Assembly (NCBI GenBank): GCA_963978545.1
Contig: OZ021725.1
Location: forward strand, 90,314,305 to 90,378,304
Direction: 5' to 3'
DNA from: Linyphia triangularis
Taxonomy: Eukaryota; Arthropoda; Arachnida; Araneae; Linyphiidae
DNA: 64,000 nt
Shown here: positions 1-12,699 of the stretch, piece by piece
How positions within the stretch are numbered: position 1 is the stretch's first letter
Layout of the letters: the number at the start of each line of letters is the position of its first letter
Position numbers and translations under genes: made by a program
The notes under the pieces: model-generated
Database searches by the model: none
Seen by the model: the letters and a program-made list of their open reading frames with translations, nothing else
What the model was told of the DNA's origin: nothing

Positions 1-33
1 GACTGTCACGGAAAAAAATAATTCCAGTAACGA

Positions 34-64
<31 letters not shown>

Positions 65-2140
65 AGGGGGGAATAAGAACGGAAATGAAAAAGGGAATGC
101 TTCCCGAAATGCATTTCTTCCTCGCCTTCTTGCTAATGTAAGCTAAATTAATGAAATCATTTCTTCTCCTTACTTGTACATTTATACTGTGACATAGCAG
201 TATGAGACGAAGAAGGATACCCTAGTGCCGAGGACGGACACTAGTTTTTCAGTGCTCCAATTAAAGCGTTCCCCCTATAATCAAGTGTCCTCTTTTATGA
301 GGAGTAATGATGCCACCTGAGTGCCTTTTGCTGTCATCTCAATCAGACGGCACTTGCTACCTTTAAAATATTCAATCGAGGATGGGGGGGGGGGAGGGTT
401 TGTCTTGAGAAATGTGTCTTAAGAAATGTCGTTTCTTTCGTCGGTGTTGCATTGATTATAGAGATGCTTTATGGAAAGTAAGTGGTTATGTCGTTTCGGT
501 GATTGGATTGTTCGGAAGGTTGGTGACAAATGCTTTTTTTTTTTTGAGAAATGAAGATGAAAGTCGACTCTGCATGGAAGGATGGTGAAAGGTATTTCAG
601 ATGATTTGTCATTTTGAGAGTTTATTATTTTTAATAGTTAAGATTCATGATGCTTGAAACAATTGCAGTACGAATTTTGTATTGATCTTTTGGAAATATA
701 TTTGCATATATATGATTGATGGGTTTGTAGAAGGTATTTAGTAATTAATCTCGTTTGATCATTTGAAAAATAATAAGAAAGGGAGAGAAACTGGAATAAT
801 TAAAATTATTGTTATTTGCTAGAGTATAATTTATATTTTTATTAAATATTATTTAGGTATGTTCTTATATTGATGGCCAAATAATAAAAAACTGATTAAT
901 TGACCAGATTTTTACAGTTTTTATTACATCCATAACCTTCATTTTGAGAAAAGTAAGGTTTTACTATTAGGAAACCACCTGTTTTTATTACATATCCTTT
1001 ATTGTGACTGGTGTATACTTTATCATGAAAGACTGGTGGCGAATTACCGTGATTGTAACTTAAGGATATACTATTGGGATAAAAAAAAATTACTTTTTAA
1101 TTGTATTTCTAGACCTAAGTCAGAATTGTTGAAAATGTGACTTACATTACGCTGACTTTAAATCTACACAATTAAAACAAAGAGTCTATCCGTGAATTTG
1201 TGAGTATGTGGCTTAATAGAAAGTAACTTCTAATACACGTAGCAATAAAAATTTAAGAGGGTGAAGCGAGCCTGGATTTGTCTAACATTGACATTTTAAT
1301 GAGCGAAGTTATTCTGGGGCACAAAATGTAAAAAGCTACGAATTTTGGCCGGATTTCTGCAACGCGGGGTCACACTGCTGGTTCTTCATCTATATATCTC
1401 TCTCCAATGATGAGAAACGACAATTCTTCGGACATCTCAGATTTTTCTAATAATATGATTTGTTAAACAAAAAGTTCGGAGAGATGTAGTTTCGAAATTA
1501 TTAAAAATGAATAATTCACAGCAATAATTACCTACATAAATTATGAATGCATGAATAACTTCAATAACTTATTCAAAAGCAGATCCATGCTCATGGATAC
1601 TTTTTTAATTTTATTAATACCCTTTTATTTTCATTTGTTATGCTATATCCACTGCTTAACATGCATTAATACAAAAAAAAAATTCCTAATCTCAGTAACT
1701 TACGACTTGGAAATCCACAGGATGCTCCAGATAACTCACTGAGAAACAACAGCACAAAGGCGTCAAAAACGAACATAACAAACCGAAAAGCCAAATAAAA
1801 AAATTTACCACACCATGTCCACCAGATACGATCTAACTGCGAGGGCCTCCGAGGCAGAAATTAGCACGAAGATTTCCGCCAGAAGAGAAAATAAAAGAAA
1901 TTCGTTATCGCATACAACACAAGCCAAGTGAAGAAAATGAAAAGAATTAACAAAGCAAGGATGGAAGAAAGCTGCAAAACAAATTAAAAAAGCCCACACC
2001 AGTTAGTGTTTATTATACACAGCCAGCCAAGAGATGGTCACGACACAAATTTCTATCTTACCGGAGACTATTAGTGATTGTACTTCCTTAATGGTGATGA
2101 TGAGAGATACAGCGAGGAAAAAAATGGAGATAGTAGGAGG
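1..2140. other. AT-rich non-coding stretch
   Basis: No convincing gene. The stretch opens with an A run (33-57) followed directly by a G-rich tract to about 71, and has a second G run near 385. The open frames at 1551-1742, 1805-1999 and 2003-2194 are short, low in complexity and match no family I recognise. A mildly GC-richer patch at about 1310-1440 shows no motif I can name. Confidence 0.6.
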
Positions 2141-2290
2141 CGATGATGCCCTAATTGTCTGTCTGTCCGTCTCTCTGGGGCTGGGGGTAGGCAACTGTTG
2201 TTCACGCTCGGAGCCCGCCCAGCGCCATTAGCGGATTGTTGGTTTATCCATTCGGCCGCAGATTAAAGTTGTTCGGAATTTTTTTTTTAT
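2141..2290. promoter_or_regulatory. GC-richer island, possible conserved non-coding element
   Basis: This block is compositionally distinct from the AT-rich sequence on both sides and non-repetitive. It contains GC-rich words around 2205-2230 and homeodomain/Otx-like cores such as GGATTG and AGATTAAAG near 2232-2270. A regulatory role is inference from composition only; there is no open frame of interest. Confidence 0.25.
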
Positions 2291-4480
2291 TATTGTTATT
2301 AGTCTTTTTTTTTAAAAGCTATTATTGGCGATGGACTTGGCGACTTTAACGTGTTTCTGAAGAAACGGGAGCATCTGGTATGCGTAACTAAAAGCAGCAT
2401 GCCACTTAAAAGGTAATGCTAATATAAACACATTTTTTGTTATTTAATGTTCCTGTGTTGAAATCATATAATAAGAAAACAAATTTGTGTTTATAATAAG
2501 TTAGAAATGCACAGCTGTAATATAGGAGAAAATCTTTACAGTTTACCCCGTTGTTCTACAAACTTTTAATTTGGAAACAGGTAGACATGATGGTCAGCGA
2601 TCAGGCTCTTTGTTTTAATTGCAAGACTGATATGCGAGTTTTCTAGTTTTTCTCTCTTTTGGTACGTTATTCTGAGCAATAAGTCATACAAATTATGCCT
2701 AGAAAATATGTTTTCTTTGTATTTCAAAAGTAGGTTTGAAAATGTCACAAGAACTGTATGAGGCAAACTCTAGCTTCTGGATTAAGTCTACATTTTATGA
2801 AGACAAATTCCTTCTGGGATATCTTTCAAGAGAAAATACACGCATTTTCTTTTCGAATGGAAGTATGTCCTCACTAAGCAGTCGGGCAATCGATACGGGA
2901 TTATTTGTCAAAATCATCGTCTTGTCTACTGATATTTGAAATCATATTTTACAGAGCACAGCAATCGAAACAGCATTGTCGTAAGCTAGGTGAACATTCT
3001 GTGCCTGAAGAATGAATACACCGTCATAAAAAAAAGTACAACTTCCAAAACAAAGTGATTTCTCCCTTTCACTTTTAATCCTTTGTCTAAGATTTTATTA
3101 TTTGCTTTTACTGAAAAGAATGTAATGGGTTTACCGAGGGTCTGATTAAATGGGAAGTCTTTTTTCAGAATTGAGTTATTAAGGACGATGGTTAGTTATC
3201 AAGAGTAAAAAAAATAAATATTATTTCAAAATTAATGAGTGAACTTTTTTTTTAAATTTTTTTATTTATACAATATCTCTCTCCTACTTTATTAAAATAA
3301 TTTCTGCAGATTTTTATAGTAAAGTTTAATTTTAAATTATTTTTGCCTTCTGGCTTGTTATTTTTCTTTCCGCATTCAAACGACAAAACTGATCATTTAT
3401 AGTCGGTATATATATCCGGCAGACAGTTAGAACTAAGTAGATTATTATATAAATAGATAGTTCTAACATACTCGAGCATAGCCAAATAAGTTTATTTGAA
3501 AACAAAACATATTTTTCTTTTATAACGTTATGTCAAAATAATAATGTCAGATAATGTCAAAATACAACACCCTTTCCTTTCCCCCCTTCCTCACCCTTAA
3601 TTCTGAAATTTACGTACTGAGAAATTTGGGACAAATCGGGAAAGTAGATGATTGTGAATAGTTTTCTGGAAAATTAGTTTGATTAATTACAGTCATTTCT
3701 ATGAATCCAAAATATTTTGAACGTTTAACTGTCCATCTAATCGTTAATATGCTTACAGTTCGAGTTCAAACCATGCACCTTCCGTTTAACTCTTTCAAGA
3801 TTAGTTGCATCATCCACGTTTTCAACTTTTCATACCTATATTTTTAAAATTTCAAATATTCTTCGAAAACTATATTAAAAAGCAAATAGAGAAGAAATGT
3901 TATTAGATTACTTCAGAGTAAAATAAGCATTGGTAAACGAGCATACTCGGAAATGAAAGGATACAACTCTGAAAAAACCTTGTTCATAAACTAAATGAAA
4001 ATCTGAAGTTACGAGCCAAAATATAGTATTGCGAGTACGTACACTCACTAAGTTTGGATACAGAACGCTTGGCGTGCGAATATGAGTAATTGAACGGTTA
4101 TTGCTAATAAAATGTTTAACTGACTCATCCCCCCCCCCCTTCTCCAACAACAATTTCCTCATATTAAACAACGTCAAAGTTGTAATGTCTTATAGCTATA
4201 AACAGAGGGAGTTAAGGTTACATATAAATGATTTGCAGTTATGAGAGGTAACTCAACAATCACATAAGATCATATCAGAATACTAAAACGAATGCAAACT
4301 TTAACGAGTAGTAAAAAATTGTTCATCGTTAAAAAATAATTTCCATATTTTTTTTTTTTTTTTACTATATTTTTAAAGTTGCAATTATAGTTTAATATGA
4401 AATAGTCGGCTAACATGGAAATTGGAGAAAACGATATAAATTTGGCAAAAAAACCACATTTAAATAACTTTCGTAGTTAT
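2291..4480. other. AT-rich non-coding stretch
   Basis: Homopolymer-rich sequence with T runs near 2280, 3247 and 4351 and a C run near 4129. The short open frames (for example 2566-2766, 2736-2939 and 3908-4177) have no recognisable domain or codon bias. I see nothing else. Confidence 0.6.
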
Positions 4481-4489
4481 TTTTATTTA

Positions 4490-5110
4490 CAGAAATCGCA
4501 AATATAATCTACTTTCTACCCCTCTAATCCACCCCGACCCTCACCCAAACAAATATCAACAAAACCTCACATCAAAAGCATCGAAACAGAGAATCAGTTT
4601 TCAATCTTCGCAACATGTCAACAAATCTTCACGCCAACCCTAACACATCAACACCATTTGGCGACGAAACCCAAACCACCATCGCCAAATAAAAACAAAA
4701 ACAAAACAAAAATCTCCACAGAAAACGTTTAACTCCTCCAAGCCAACGCGAAACGTGCCAAGGGGAGCTGTAAAAAAGTATCAGTTATTATTACGAAACG
4801 CTGAAGTAACAATAAGCAATACAATAATAATAAAAAAAATCTTTCAGAGACTGTAAGTCGTCGGTGCCCACCCCTCTAATAAGAAGGCCCCATAGCCGGA
4901 TCCTAGTTGGCCCTTAATAAGAGCCCTCGAATAGCGTGATTGACAGTTGGCCACGGCAATTATCGGCGCCGCAAACAAAACAAAAGGGCTCCTTAAGATG
5001 GTCATTAGGGCCCCCGGGGGCTCCCTTTTCTTGAGGGGGGAGGGTACCTCCCCTAAACTTACCTGAAAGGGATATGTTCTCACGGTAACAGGTGGAAAAG
5101 GGGATACCTG
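4490..5110. promoter_or_regulatory. GC-rich island with PBX/MEIS-type site
   Basis: A C/A-rich segment leads into a clearly GC-rich, non-repetitive core at about 4845-5060. TGATTGACAG at 4937-4946 is an exact match to the composite site bound by PBX (Exd) with MEIS/PREP (Hth) homeodomain proteins. A palindromic GGGCCCCCGGGGGC-like stretch lies near 5008-5022. Overlapping minus-strand frames here (4844-5083 and 4914-5129) look like by-products of high GC. An enhancer role is inference. Confidence 0.35.
4937..4946 (+). promoter_or_regulatory. PBX-MEIS composite homeodomain motif
   Basis: The ten bases TGATTGACAG match the classical PBX/PREP (Exd/Hth) heterodimer consensus exactly. The site lies inside a GC-rich island, which raises its weight above a chance match in AT-rich DNA. 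Occupancy cannot be judged from sequence. Confidence 0.4.
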
Positions 5111-5281
5111 ATTTTGTAGTTTGGTACATGTTGATTAGACAGTAGCCAGGAGATGTTAACGTGTTATTATTGTCTTTGGGTGCATGTCTGGTTGACGAAG
5201 ACAGTGTTATTAGTACAAGAGACAGACTAGTTTGAATTCTTTAAAAAACGATAATTTTATCTTTTGACTTTAGGCAATTTA

Positions 5282-6050
5282 CCGTGCTGTTGGAATGAGG
5301 AGTATATCAGAGGTAGATATATCAATGTAGAAGTCATATTACTGGTAGAATCATATTAATTGATTAATATGAATGGGAGAATAAGCCATTACATCAATGG
5401 TAAGAAACAAAAGCATCAGTGGTAGAATTCAATGTATCAATGGTGGTACTCAATGCAGCGAAGGTAGAATGCAATGCTGCAAAGATAGAATTCAAGCAAC
5501 AATTGCAGAATTCAATGTAACAATGGTAGAATTCAATGCAACAATGGAGTCATATAATACAGCAATGGTCAACAAAGTTAGAATCAATGCGACAATGGTT
5601 AACAAAGGTAGAATTCAATGCAACAGTATTAGAGTTCAATGCAACAATGGAGGAATACAATACAACAATGGTCAACAAAAGTAGAATTTAAAGCAACAAT
5701 GGTAGAGTTCAATGCAACAATGGCCGAGATCAATGCAATAATGGAAGCGATCAATGCAATAATGGTAGGGTCCAATGCAACAATGGCAGGGTCCAATGCA
5801 ACAATGGCAGAATTAATGCAACAATAGCAGAATTCAATGCAGCAATGGTAGAGTTAAATGTAACAATGGTAGAGTTCAATGCAACAATCGTAGAGATCAA
5901 TGCAACAATGGCTTTAATCAATGCAACAAAGGCAGGATTATTGCAACAATGGTAGAATTCAATGCAACAATAGTAAAAGTCACTGAATCAGTAGTAGAAG
6001 TTGATACACAGTCTCATAGATACACCGTTGATATGCAATCTCATGGAATT
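5282..6050. repeat. 21-bp minisatellite
   Basis: A degenerate tandem array. The clearest units, about 5690-5830, share the form CAATGCAACAATGG followed by about 7 variable bases, period 21 bp. Units become more diverged towards both ends. Because 21 is a multiple of three, the array produces open frames (5397-5684 and 5639-5827) that encode a heptapeptide-type repeat close to NATMVEF. No signal peptide or flanking exon supports translation, so I treat the frames as by-products. Confidence 0.85.
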
Positions 6051-6589
6051 TGAAAATTAAATGTAAAATCGAAAAAAGTTATAAGAATCACTGGAAAACA
6101 GAGGTATGGAAGAGATTTTACAGTATACAAAGGGATAGAAATTACTTAACTATTTATTAACATTTTTAATTAGGAAGTGTAATTAAAAAATCCAGGTTTG
6201 AACAAAATATAGCGACCTTGCACCCTTTAATTTGTTTGAGACCTGCACCCTCCCTGAAAATAATCCTGGTAGCTTGCACGACTGTAACTGTGCTTAATGG
6301 TCCGCAGACCTGAATGCATTGATATCGTTTTGTAATTTTGCCTAATTTACCAAAGTTTCTCAATTTTGTCATCTTTCTAAGGATAGCCAAGTTTTACCAA
6401 GTTTTGACCATATGAGATAAATAGATCAATGACAAAGTAGCCACGATTTTTTAAATAGTCACTTTGCCTTTTTTCTGTTTCATTGACCTAATATTTTACA
6501 AATCATAATTTCCTGCAATTTTTTTTATCAAAACTTATGAAACTTTGTGCTATTTTTTAATCCTTTATATTAACTTCGATTTTCTGTGT
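6051..6589. other. Non-coding stretch
   Basis: AT-rich spacer between the minisatellite and the next GC-richer island. A 74-codon minus-strand frame (6166-6390) has no recognisable domain. Nothing else is seen. Confidence 0.55.
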
Positions 6590-6770
6590 CAATGACGGCG
6601 AAATCTGCGGCGGCCTAATTAACCCCCTTAACGTCATCCAATCATCCGATCGTCCGATAAAATAACATTCAACCGACCATTGAAGAAACTCTTTCCTGGC
6701 GCCAAAACTTCTTAATAAACAATTTAATCAGAATAAATAATCGTGCATAAATTCAAGGTCATTTTTAGTA
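6590..6770. promoter_or_regulatory. Compact GC-richer island with E2F-like and FTZ-F1-like sites
   Basis: A short block with higher complexity than its surroundings. GGCGCCAAAA at 6698-6707 resembles an E2F site, and TCAAGGTCA at 6753-6761 exactly matches the FTZ-F1/SF-1/ERR nuclear-receptor monomer consensus. TAATTAA-type homeodomain cores lie near 6617. Clustering of distinct motifs suggests an enhancer or conserved element; this is inference. Confidence 0.3.
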
Positions 6771-8030
6771 AATAAATTTTGAAACTTAGTTTGCCGCACA
6801 TTTTGCTGATAGAAATGTTTTTGATATTTAAAATTAGATGCAAGCACCAAGCACATACTGTTTACTGAATTGGCGCTGTGTTAATGAATATAAAAAGTGG
6901 CAATGCATATAAAAGATTTTTGTTAAAAACTTTGTTTTTATGGGTTATATTATTAAAAACATTAATAGAAGATGACTAGCGAAATTTCAAAGAATAATAA
7001 GTTAAAGATTGTTTTTAAAAGCATCAAACTTAGGCTCACTTCGGGATTTTTTCCTCTGTTTCAGTAGTGCCTCGTGTTGGGCAACAAATAAAAATATGTC
7101 AATATTTAAAATTCATTTTAATTGCTATTAAATTAGTGTTGAAGTTATATGCAAAACTCTTTTTTTTTTATGTGGGATAGCATTTTAATGTATTTTGAGG
7201 CGATATTTTGGCCGGCTATCTTTGCTAGGAAGTATGAATTAGTGTGTATTAGAGGTTGTAGACTGACGACAACTCGAATGTCCTAGAAATGCAGACTATG
7301 GAAGTACTGCTTATGAAAAACAAATGTATACTACTGGTTTTTCTTTTAATGCTTTGTTTATAAATGCATGCATAATAAAACAAGTTGGATTGTTTTTTTC
7401 GAATGCTACATAAATTGGAGGCTAAATTGGCTAAAAAAGTTCCCACCGAATATCAAAGTTCCAATCGGGTAATTACTATTTGTAACCCAAGTGTGAACTT
7501 CCCATAGATTTACTATGTGAGCACTCTTCAGGTCTTATATAAAAGCTCTTTTAGGTGAAATATCAAGATGAATTTTATGAAATTTTACTAATCTTATCAA
7601 GTCCTTCAAATTGACATAAGACATAATCTTCAACGTTTATAGCTAGGCTTTCTAATTTCCAGTGTTCCAGATCGTAACTTCCGGTTGAATTTTATTATGG
7701 GAACTTTTATCGACGAGACCTTTCATTTAATATATCAAACGCATTTGTGTTTGAGTTCCATCGGAGAAAGTTAACCTCAGATAAACGAGCAGCGGCTTAT
7801 AAATTCCTCACAACATTTAAGTAGTGAAAGATGCTCAAATTAAACGTCCTTTATTGACGCCTAAATGTAACCAGTTTCCAAACTTTTACGATAAAAAAAA
7901 TCACAACACACAAAAAAACCCTCATAAATATGCAACTACACCAGCGCAACACGACGATTCAAAGTAAAAGTAATATTTCATCTCGACACAAAACAGCAAA
8001 ACAAAAATAATGCCTCTGCATTATCGTCAA
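6771..8030. other. AT-rich non-coding stretch
   Basis: No gene or repeat recognised. The minus-strand frame 7249-7446 is short and unremarkable. Confidence 0.55.
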
Positions 8031-8270
8031 ATCATTCCTTCACTTCCCTCCCCACAGCAAGATTCCATCTGCCACCCCAGATTAGCATGTCCGGGTCAGG
8101 CAACTTTTCTCAATCGGGGGTTGGCAACGACAATTAACACCTATCTATAGGCTTGGCTCTTCCTCCTCTTTCGAACGTTTCTATTTAATAATCGTCTGCA
8201 AAAAGGGGTTGTGGAAACTCACGATTAAAAAGGGTGTGGCCGAACGCCGCACTTAATGAGAGGTAGAAAA
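8031..8270. promoter_or_regulatory. GC-richer island, possible conserved non-coding element
   Basis: A non-repetitive block with a KLF-like GGGTGTGGCC near 8230 and homeodomain cores (CAATTAACACC near 8133). It shares the 12-mer CATGTCCGGGTC (about 8088) with the island at 15.5 kb, which could reflect a common binding site. No coding signal is visible. Confidence 0.28.
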
Positions 8271-10419
8271 AAATAATAATAAACTCGAAAAAAAAGGTGT
8301 TTTGTTTGGTTCGCTTTTGATTCGACGGCGATTTTACGAAATCGTGACTAACATGTAGGAGTGTGAGTTAAAAATTCTAAAAACAAGAATGTTCCGAGAG
8401 GTAATTTAATCTTCGGTAATTGGCAGAACAATATGGGGATAAGCGCGTGCACAAATAACGTACAACATTTGCATAGTTTAAAAATTGGGTAATTGACGAA
8501 ACGTGTGAAGTATAAAGAAAGCTACCTGAGAGACTTTTATTCAGAGATGCTCTTATTTGGTAAGATAAAAACAAAATTATGCATAATGAAGAAACCCGCT
8601 ATTCTTTTGTCGCTCTGGCGAATAGCGATTTTTAGAGGAAGAAAACGCAACAATCGCAAATCACTGGAAAGCAATTTTAAATGCATTTAGATAGGCGTCA
8701 CTTTTTAAAAAAAAAAGTTCCATAAAAACTAAACAGATTTGAGTTTAAAGTATTTCTAAGTGTAAATAATAATCCATAAAAGAATTCTTATTTCAGCTGT
8801 TTTTCGAGTACTTAAATAAACGCATGCATACTTGAAGAGTACTACTATTTTGTGATGATATATGTGATGTTATTCATTTGATTTATAAACCAAACCGGCG
8901 GTTGTTGAAGCTGGAAAGCATGGATTTAGTTTACAAAACCTGTTTTTTTGTTTTCATCTTCACACTTGAGAGAAAACAAGCGCATTAAATTATTTTAAGT
9001 TTCCATTTGCGGCAATTTTGGGTTAATTTGTCAATTGATAGGCCAGAGGAGTTTTCGATAACAATAATTTTTACCGAGTGCAGGAAAAGTGTTAACGTCT
9101 GTCTTTCAAATAAACTAAATTTAAATATTTTATTATATTTTCGAGTAAATTTCTTCGAATGTAGCTTCAAGCGGTATAACCTAAACAATATTTTTGTTTT
9201 TCAAAACTCTGTGTTTCTTGGTCAACCTCTTTGATTTATGAATTCATTTGAGGAATGAAATCATAAATTTGTTACGATTAACAGTATTTGATGTATCAAT
9301 GTGAGAATACAATGCAATTTTTATCACCTTATTAAAAGCAAAAATAAGTTAGATTTACAATGTAGTGCCACAAATATAGGTTAAATCTTAACATGGTCTG
9401 TAGAAAATGACTAGTATGATGAATTTAAATAGCTTTATACATTAGAAGAAATAATGAATATTAGATTAGCTTATTTAAATAGAAGGTATAGAGCATTTGG
9501 AAAATGTGGTGTCGTTGGGGCTCTTAATCACATTGTAAATGTCCGTTTGAAATAAATACAGGGTTGATTGGTTGGTTGTAATGGATTTTTTAATGCACAA
9601 AGAGTTTTATGAGAGCAATTCTCCCGTCAAGTTGTCAAGTGTTGTCTGTTGTTATGGAAACATAACTACTCTCATTTTCCTCGGGGTGCTCTAGGAGTAA
9701 GATTGGCTTACTGAACGAACGTCATGATGGCGTATTAGCGACATTTCATAGATTATCAAAACAGATTGATTCAATAAAACGATTTTTATCACCAAGACGA
9801 ATGCCGCCAATATACAACATGCAGCACCCCTATTCAAAGTCGACAAGCCTTATTTGTATAGCTTCTGCTACTATATAAACTTTCTGGGGGAAGTTATTCT
9901 CCTGGGCAACAGATGCCTGTTAGTGTATCTATCAGAACTTAAAGTGATTTGAAGCAAATACTACATATAGACTGAAGTGTCATATTTTAAAGTTTTTAGA
10001 AAGACATAGTACTACTGTGACTCAACTGGAAATGCAGAACACTTCTGTCGGAAGTTTCTGAACAGATTATACAGAAAAAAAATATGTTATAACATAAACC
10101 TTTAAAAGTTTGTAATGTCTGAGTTATAAAAAAACATGTTATAAACACGTGTTATGGAAAATCAAATGGATAGTATTTGTAAAGTTTTGAAATAACAACA
10201 AAATTCCACCAGTAATACCAAACAAAAATGCTTTACTTTTTAAATGGTTAAGTTAATTTTGTAAAAGGAAATTCCACACCTCTAACACACAATCCAAATT
10301 CCTAAATCGCTTCTAAACCTGCTAATTACGTCCGAGTTAACTATATATTACCACTACGAAACAAAAGATACGAAATTGCTCAACAGTATAACTCCCATTC
10401 TTTATTCATTCATTGCAAT
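8271..10419. other. AT-rich non-coding stretch
   Basis: Nothing coding. At about 9564-9660 a GGTTGATTGGTTGGTTG start followed by loosely similar sequence may be a very decayed relative of the SINE 3' domain found elsewhere in the window, but the match is weak. Short frames at 8377-8574, 8493-8690, 8985-9188 and 9007-9234 show no domain. Confidence 0.5.
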
Positions 10420-10740
10420 CGAGCAGTGAAGCCGCTCTGATGTGATTAATAACTGCAGCACTGAGCATTGCAGGTTATAATTTGGCGTGCCCATTTCGAA
10501 GGCGCGGGCTTTTACTCGGCGTTAATTAATTCGGTGATTTCGAGCGACAAATGCACTTGGCGCTATTATTTCGCATCCACCGGAATTAGCGCTGGAGACT
10601 GCTAACAGCGAAGAAATATAATTATACTGAGAAGTAAAAACGTCTTCAGTAATAATGGTATTGGAGCCTGGAGGTGTAAAATGAATAATCGGGATTGACT
10701 GACAGACTGCAGGGAATGGGCGTTCCTTCAATCACGTATT
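10420..10740. promoter_or_regulatory. GC-richer island with homeodomain-type cores
   Basis: About 300 bp of complex sequence. It contains GTGATTAATAAC (10443-10454, similar to an HNF1 half-site pair), TTAATTAATT near 10523, and several GC-rich words such as GGCGCGGGC. A minus-strand frame (10522-10731) has no family match. The composition fits a conserved regulatory element, without proof. Confidence 0.3.
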
Positions 10741-11029
10741 GTTTGACAATCGTTTTGTAGTTGAGGGTTTAGGGTTAATGTGAGCGTTTAGGTATTTTAA
10801 TGAATATTCCTGCCTATAAATATTAATTTTGTGACCTCGGAATTGCCGATGGAGGTGGTCAGTTTCATTTTTCAGTCACTACCTGTAATCGATATGAGAA
10901 TAAGGTAACCGGAAATGTAAACAGTTTTAAGATTGAGAAAAGCACTTAATACAGTGTATTTACTTCCGACACTTTATCATTTTTTAAATTGATTTTGTAC
11001 AATGTCATAAACAGTTGGGTCGTGACAGC

Positions 11030-11840
11030 TATTGTCACCAAAACCATGTTGTCTATAAGCGACATTTAATGACAGATACCTCCCCTTACTAAGATTGACG
11101 GCACAAAACAAAAAACACTGGCTAGTTGGGACTTTATTTTAAAATCGTAAGTAACATTGTTTCCGCTATCTAAAACAACTTTAAACTAACCATTTTTTAA
11201 AATCATATCATGCAACATCAAAACAAGTTGGACTATGTCATCAATTAAGGTTGATGACACATAAGAGAAAACACTGTATATTTGTTGTTATTTTTTAAAT
11301 AAATATGTCATCAAGTTTAATTTATTTTAAAATCATACATACCAATATTATGTTTCCGCTATGTAAATCAATTTGAAACTAACCAATACTTAAAATTATC
11401 CCATTCAACATAAAAGAAAGTTAGACTGTAGCAGCGATTGTCACCAAAAGCATGCTGTCTTTTTCTGTATTTCAAGTACAGATACCATTCATGCACAGTT
11501 TAGCGACATTTAATAACTGATATGATCCACTGTTAGGGTTCACGACACACAACAAAAACTACTGCTTATTACTATTTTTTTTTTTAAACAAATATGTGTC
11601 CAAGTATACTTTATTTTAAAATCATAAATAACAATATTATGTTTCCGCTAGATGAATCAATTTTAAACTACCCAATACTTAAAATTATTCCATGTAACAT
11701 CAAAACAAATTGGATTGTAACATGTATTGTCCCCAAAAGCATGCTGTATATTTCTGCATTGCAGGTACAGATACCATTCATGCACAGTTCAGCGACGTTT
11801 AATGACTGATATATTCTACTGTTAAGGTTGACGATGCATG
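11030..11840. repeat. Tandem repeat, unit about 290 bp
   Basis: Two well-aligned units and one shorter, diverged unit. Landmarks recur in order: TTTATTTTAAAATC, then GTTTCCGCTA (near 11157, 11351 and 11640), then the CAAAAGCATGCTGT block (near 11446 and 11736; diverged at about 11038), then GATACCATTCATGCACAG. Units 2 and 3 are offset by about 290 bp; unit 1 lacks an internal part. A diverged fragment of the GTTTCC segment recurs at about 13150-13205. No coding potential. Confidence 0.8.
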
Positions 11841-12094
11841 ATAAGCAATGTAATCGATAAGCAAAAACAAGGTAAATTTTTTTTTAACAAAAACTTATCC
11901 AATTTGGCAAGTTTGGTTCCGAAAACAGTGAGAAAACTTATCGTTGAATATCCAAATTCTATTCCAAAATATTTATTTAGAAACAAAAGGAGAACTTCAT
12001 AAAGACTTTTTCTGGAAAAAGAAAACAATCCATATAATTTTAAAGTACTTTTTCAATTTCATGTAATTTTAATAATCTTATTATGACTTTCTCT

Positions 12095-12695
12095 GATAGG
12101 CTACAAATCACACCCTTATTACAAAAGTGACGCAACTCAAAATTCTTCATTTTGACTTAAAGTGTATACAAAATCGCAGACTCTATGGACATGAAGCTGG
12201 AAAATGGGCATAGATCATTTTGAACTTGAATTCAGCTTATGAACAATTTTGTGTCGTTTAACCAGATTCAAGTACACACTTGGGCACACTTTTATTCAAA
12301 GTGAAAATTTTTGAGTTGTGTCACTTTATAGCAAGAGTGAGATATATTTGCAGCCTTTGCAGTTATGTACTTTGTAGTAGAGTTCAGCTTATAAGCAATT
12401 TTGTATCGTTCAACCAGATTTAACTACATGCAATCTGTGATTTTGGGCACACTTTTTTTTCAAAATGAAAATTTTCAAATTGTGCCACTTTTATAGCAAG
12501 AGTGTATATTTGTAGCCTTTGTAGTTATGTACTTTGTAAAAGAATTCAGCTTATAAGCAATTTTGTGTCGAAAACCAGATTCAAGTACATGCAGTTTGTG
12601 ATTTTGGACACACTTTTATTCAAAGTGAATCTTTTTTAATTGTGTCACTTTTTTCGCAGGAGCGCATTAAATTTGTAGCCTTTGTAGTTATGTTC
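12095..12695. repeat. Direct repeats of about 155 bp preceded by an inverted copy
   Basis: Three direct units begin with TTCAGCTTAT near 12231, 12383 and 12545. Each continues through an ACCAGATT segment, a GGCACACTTTT segment and a TTGTGTCACTTT segment to GTAGCCTTTG. The block at 12099-12182 is the same segment in the opposite orientation: it begins CTACAAATCACACCC and includes AAGTGACGCAACTC. The arrangement can fold into a long imperfect hairpin, which suggests a foldback element that later amplified in tandem. Confidence 0.75.
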
Positions 12696-12699
12696 AACA

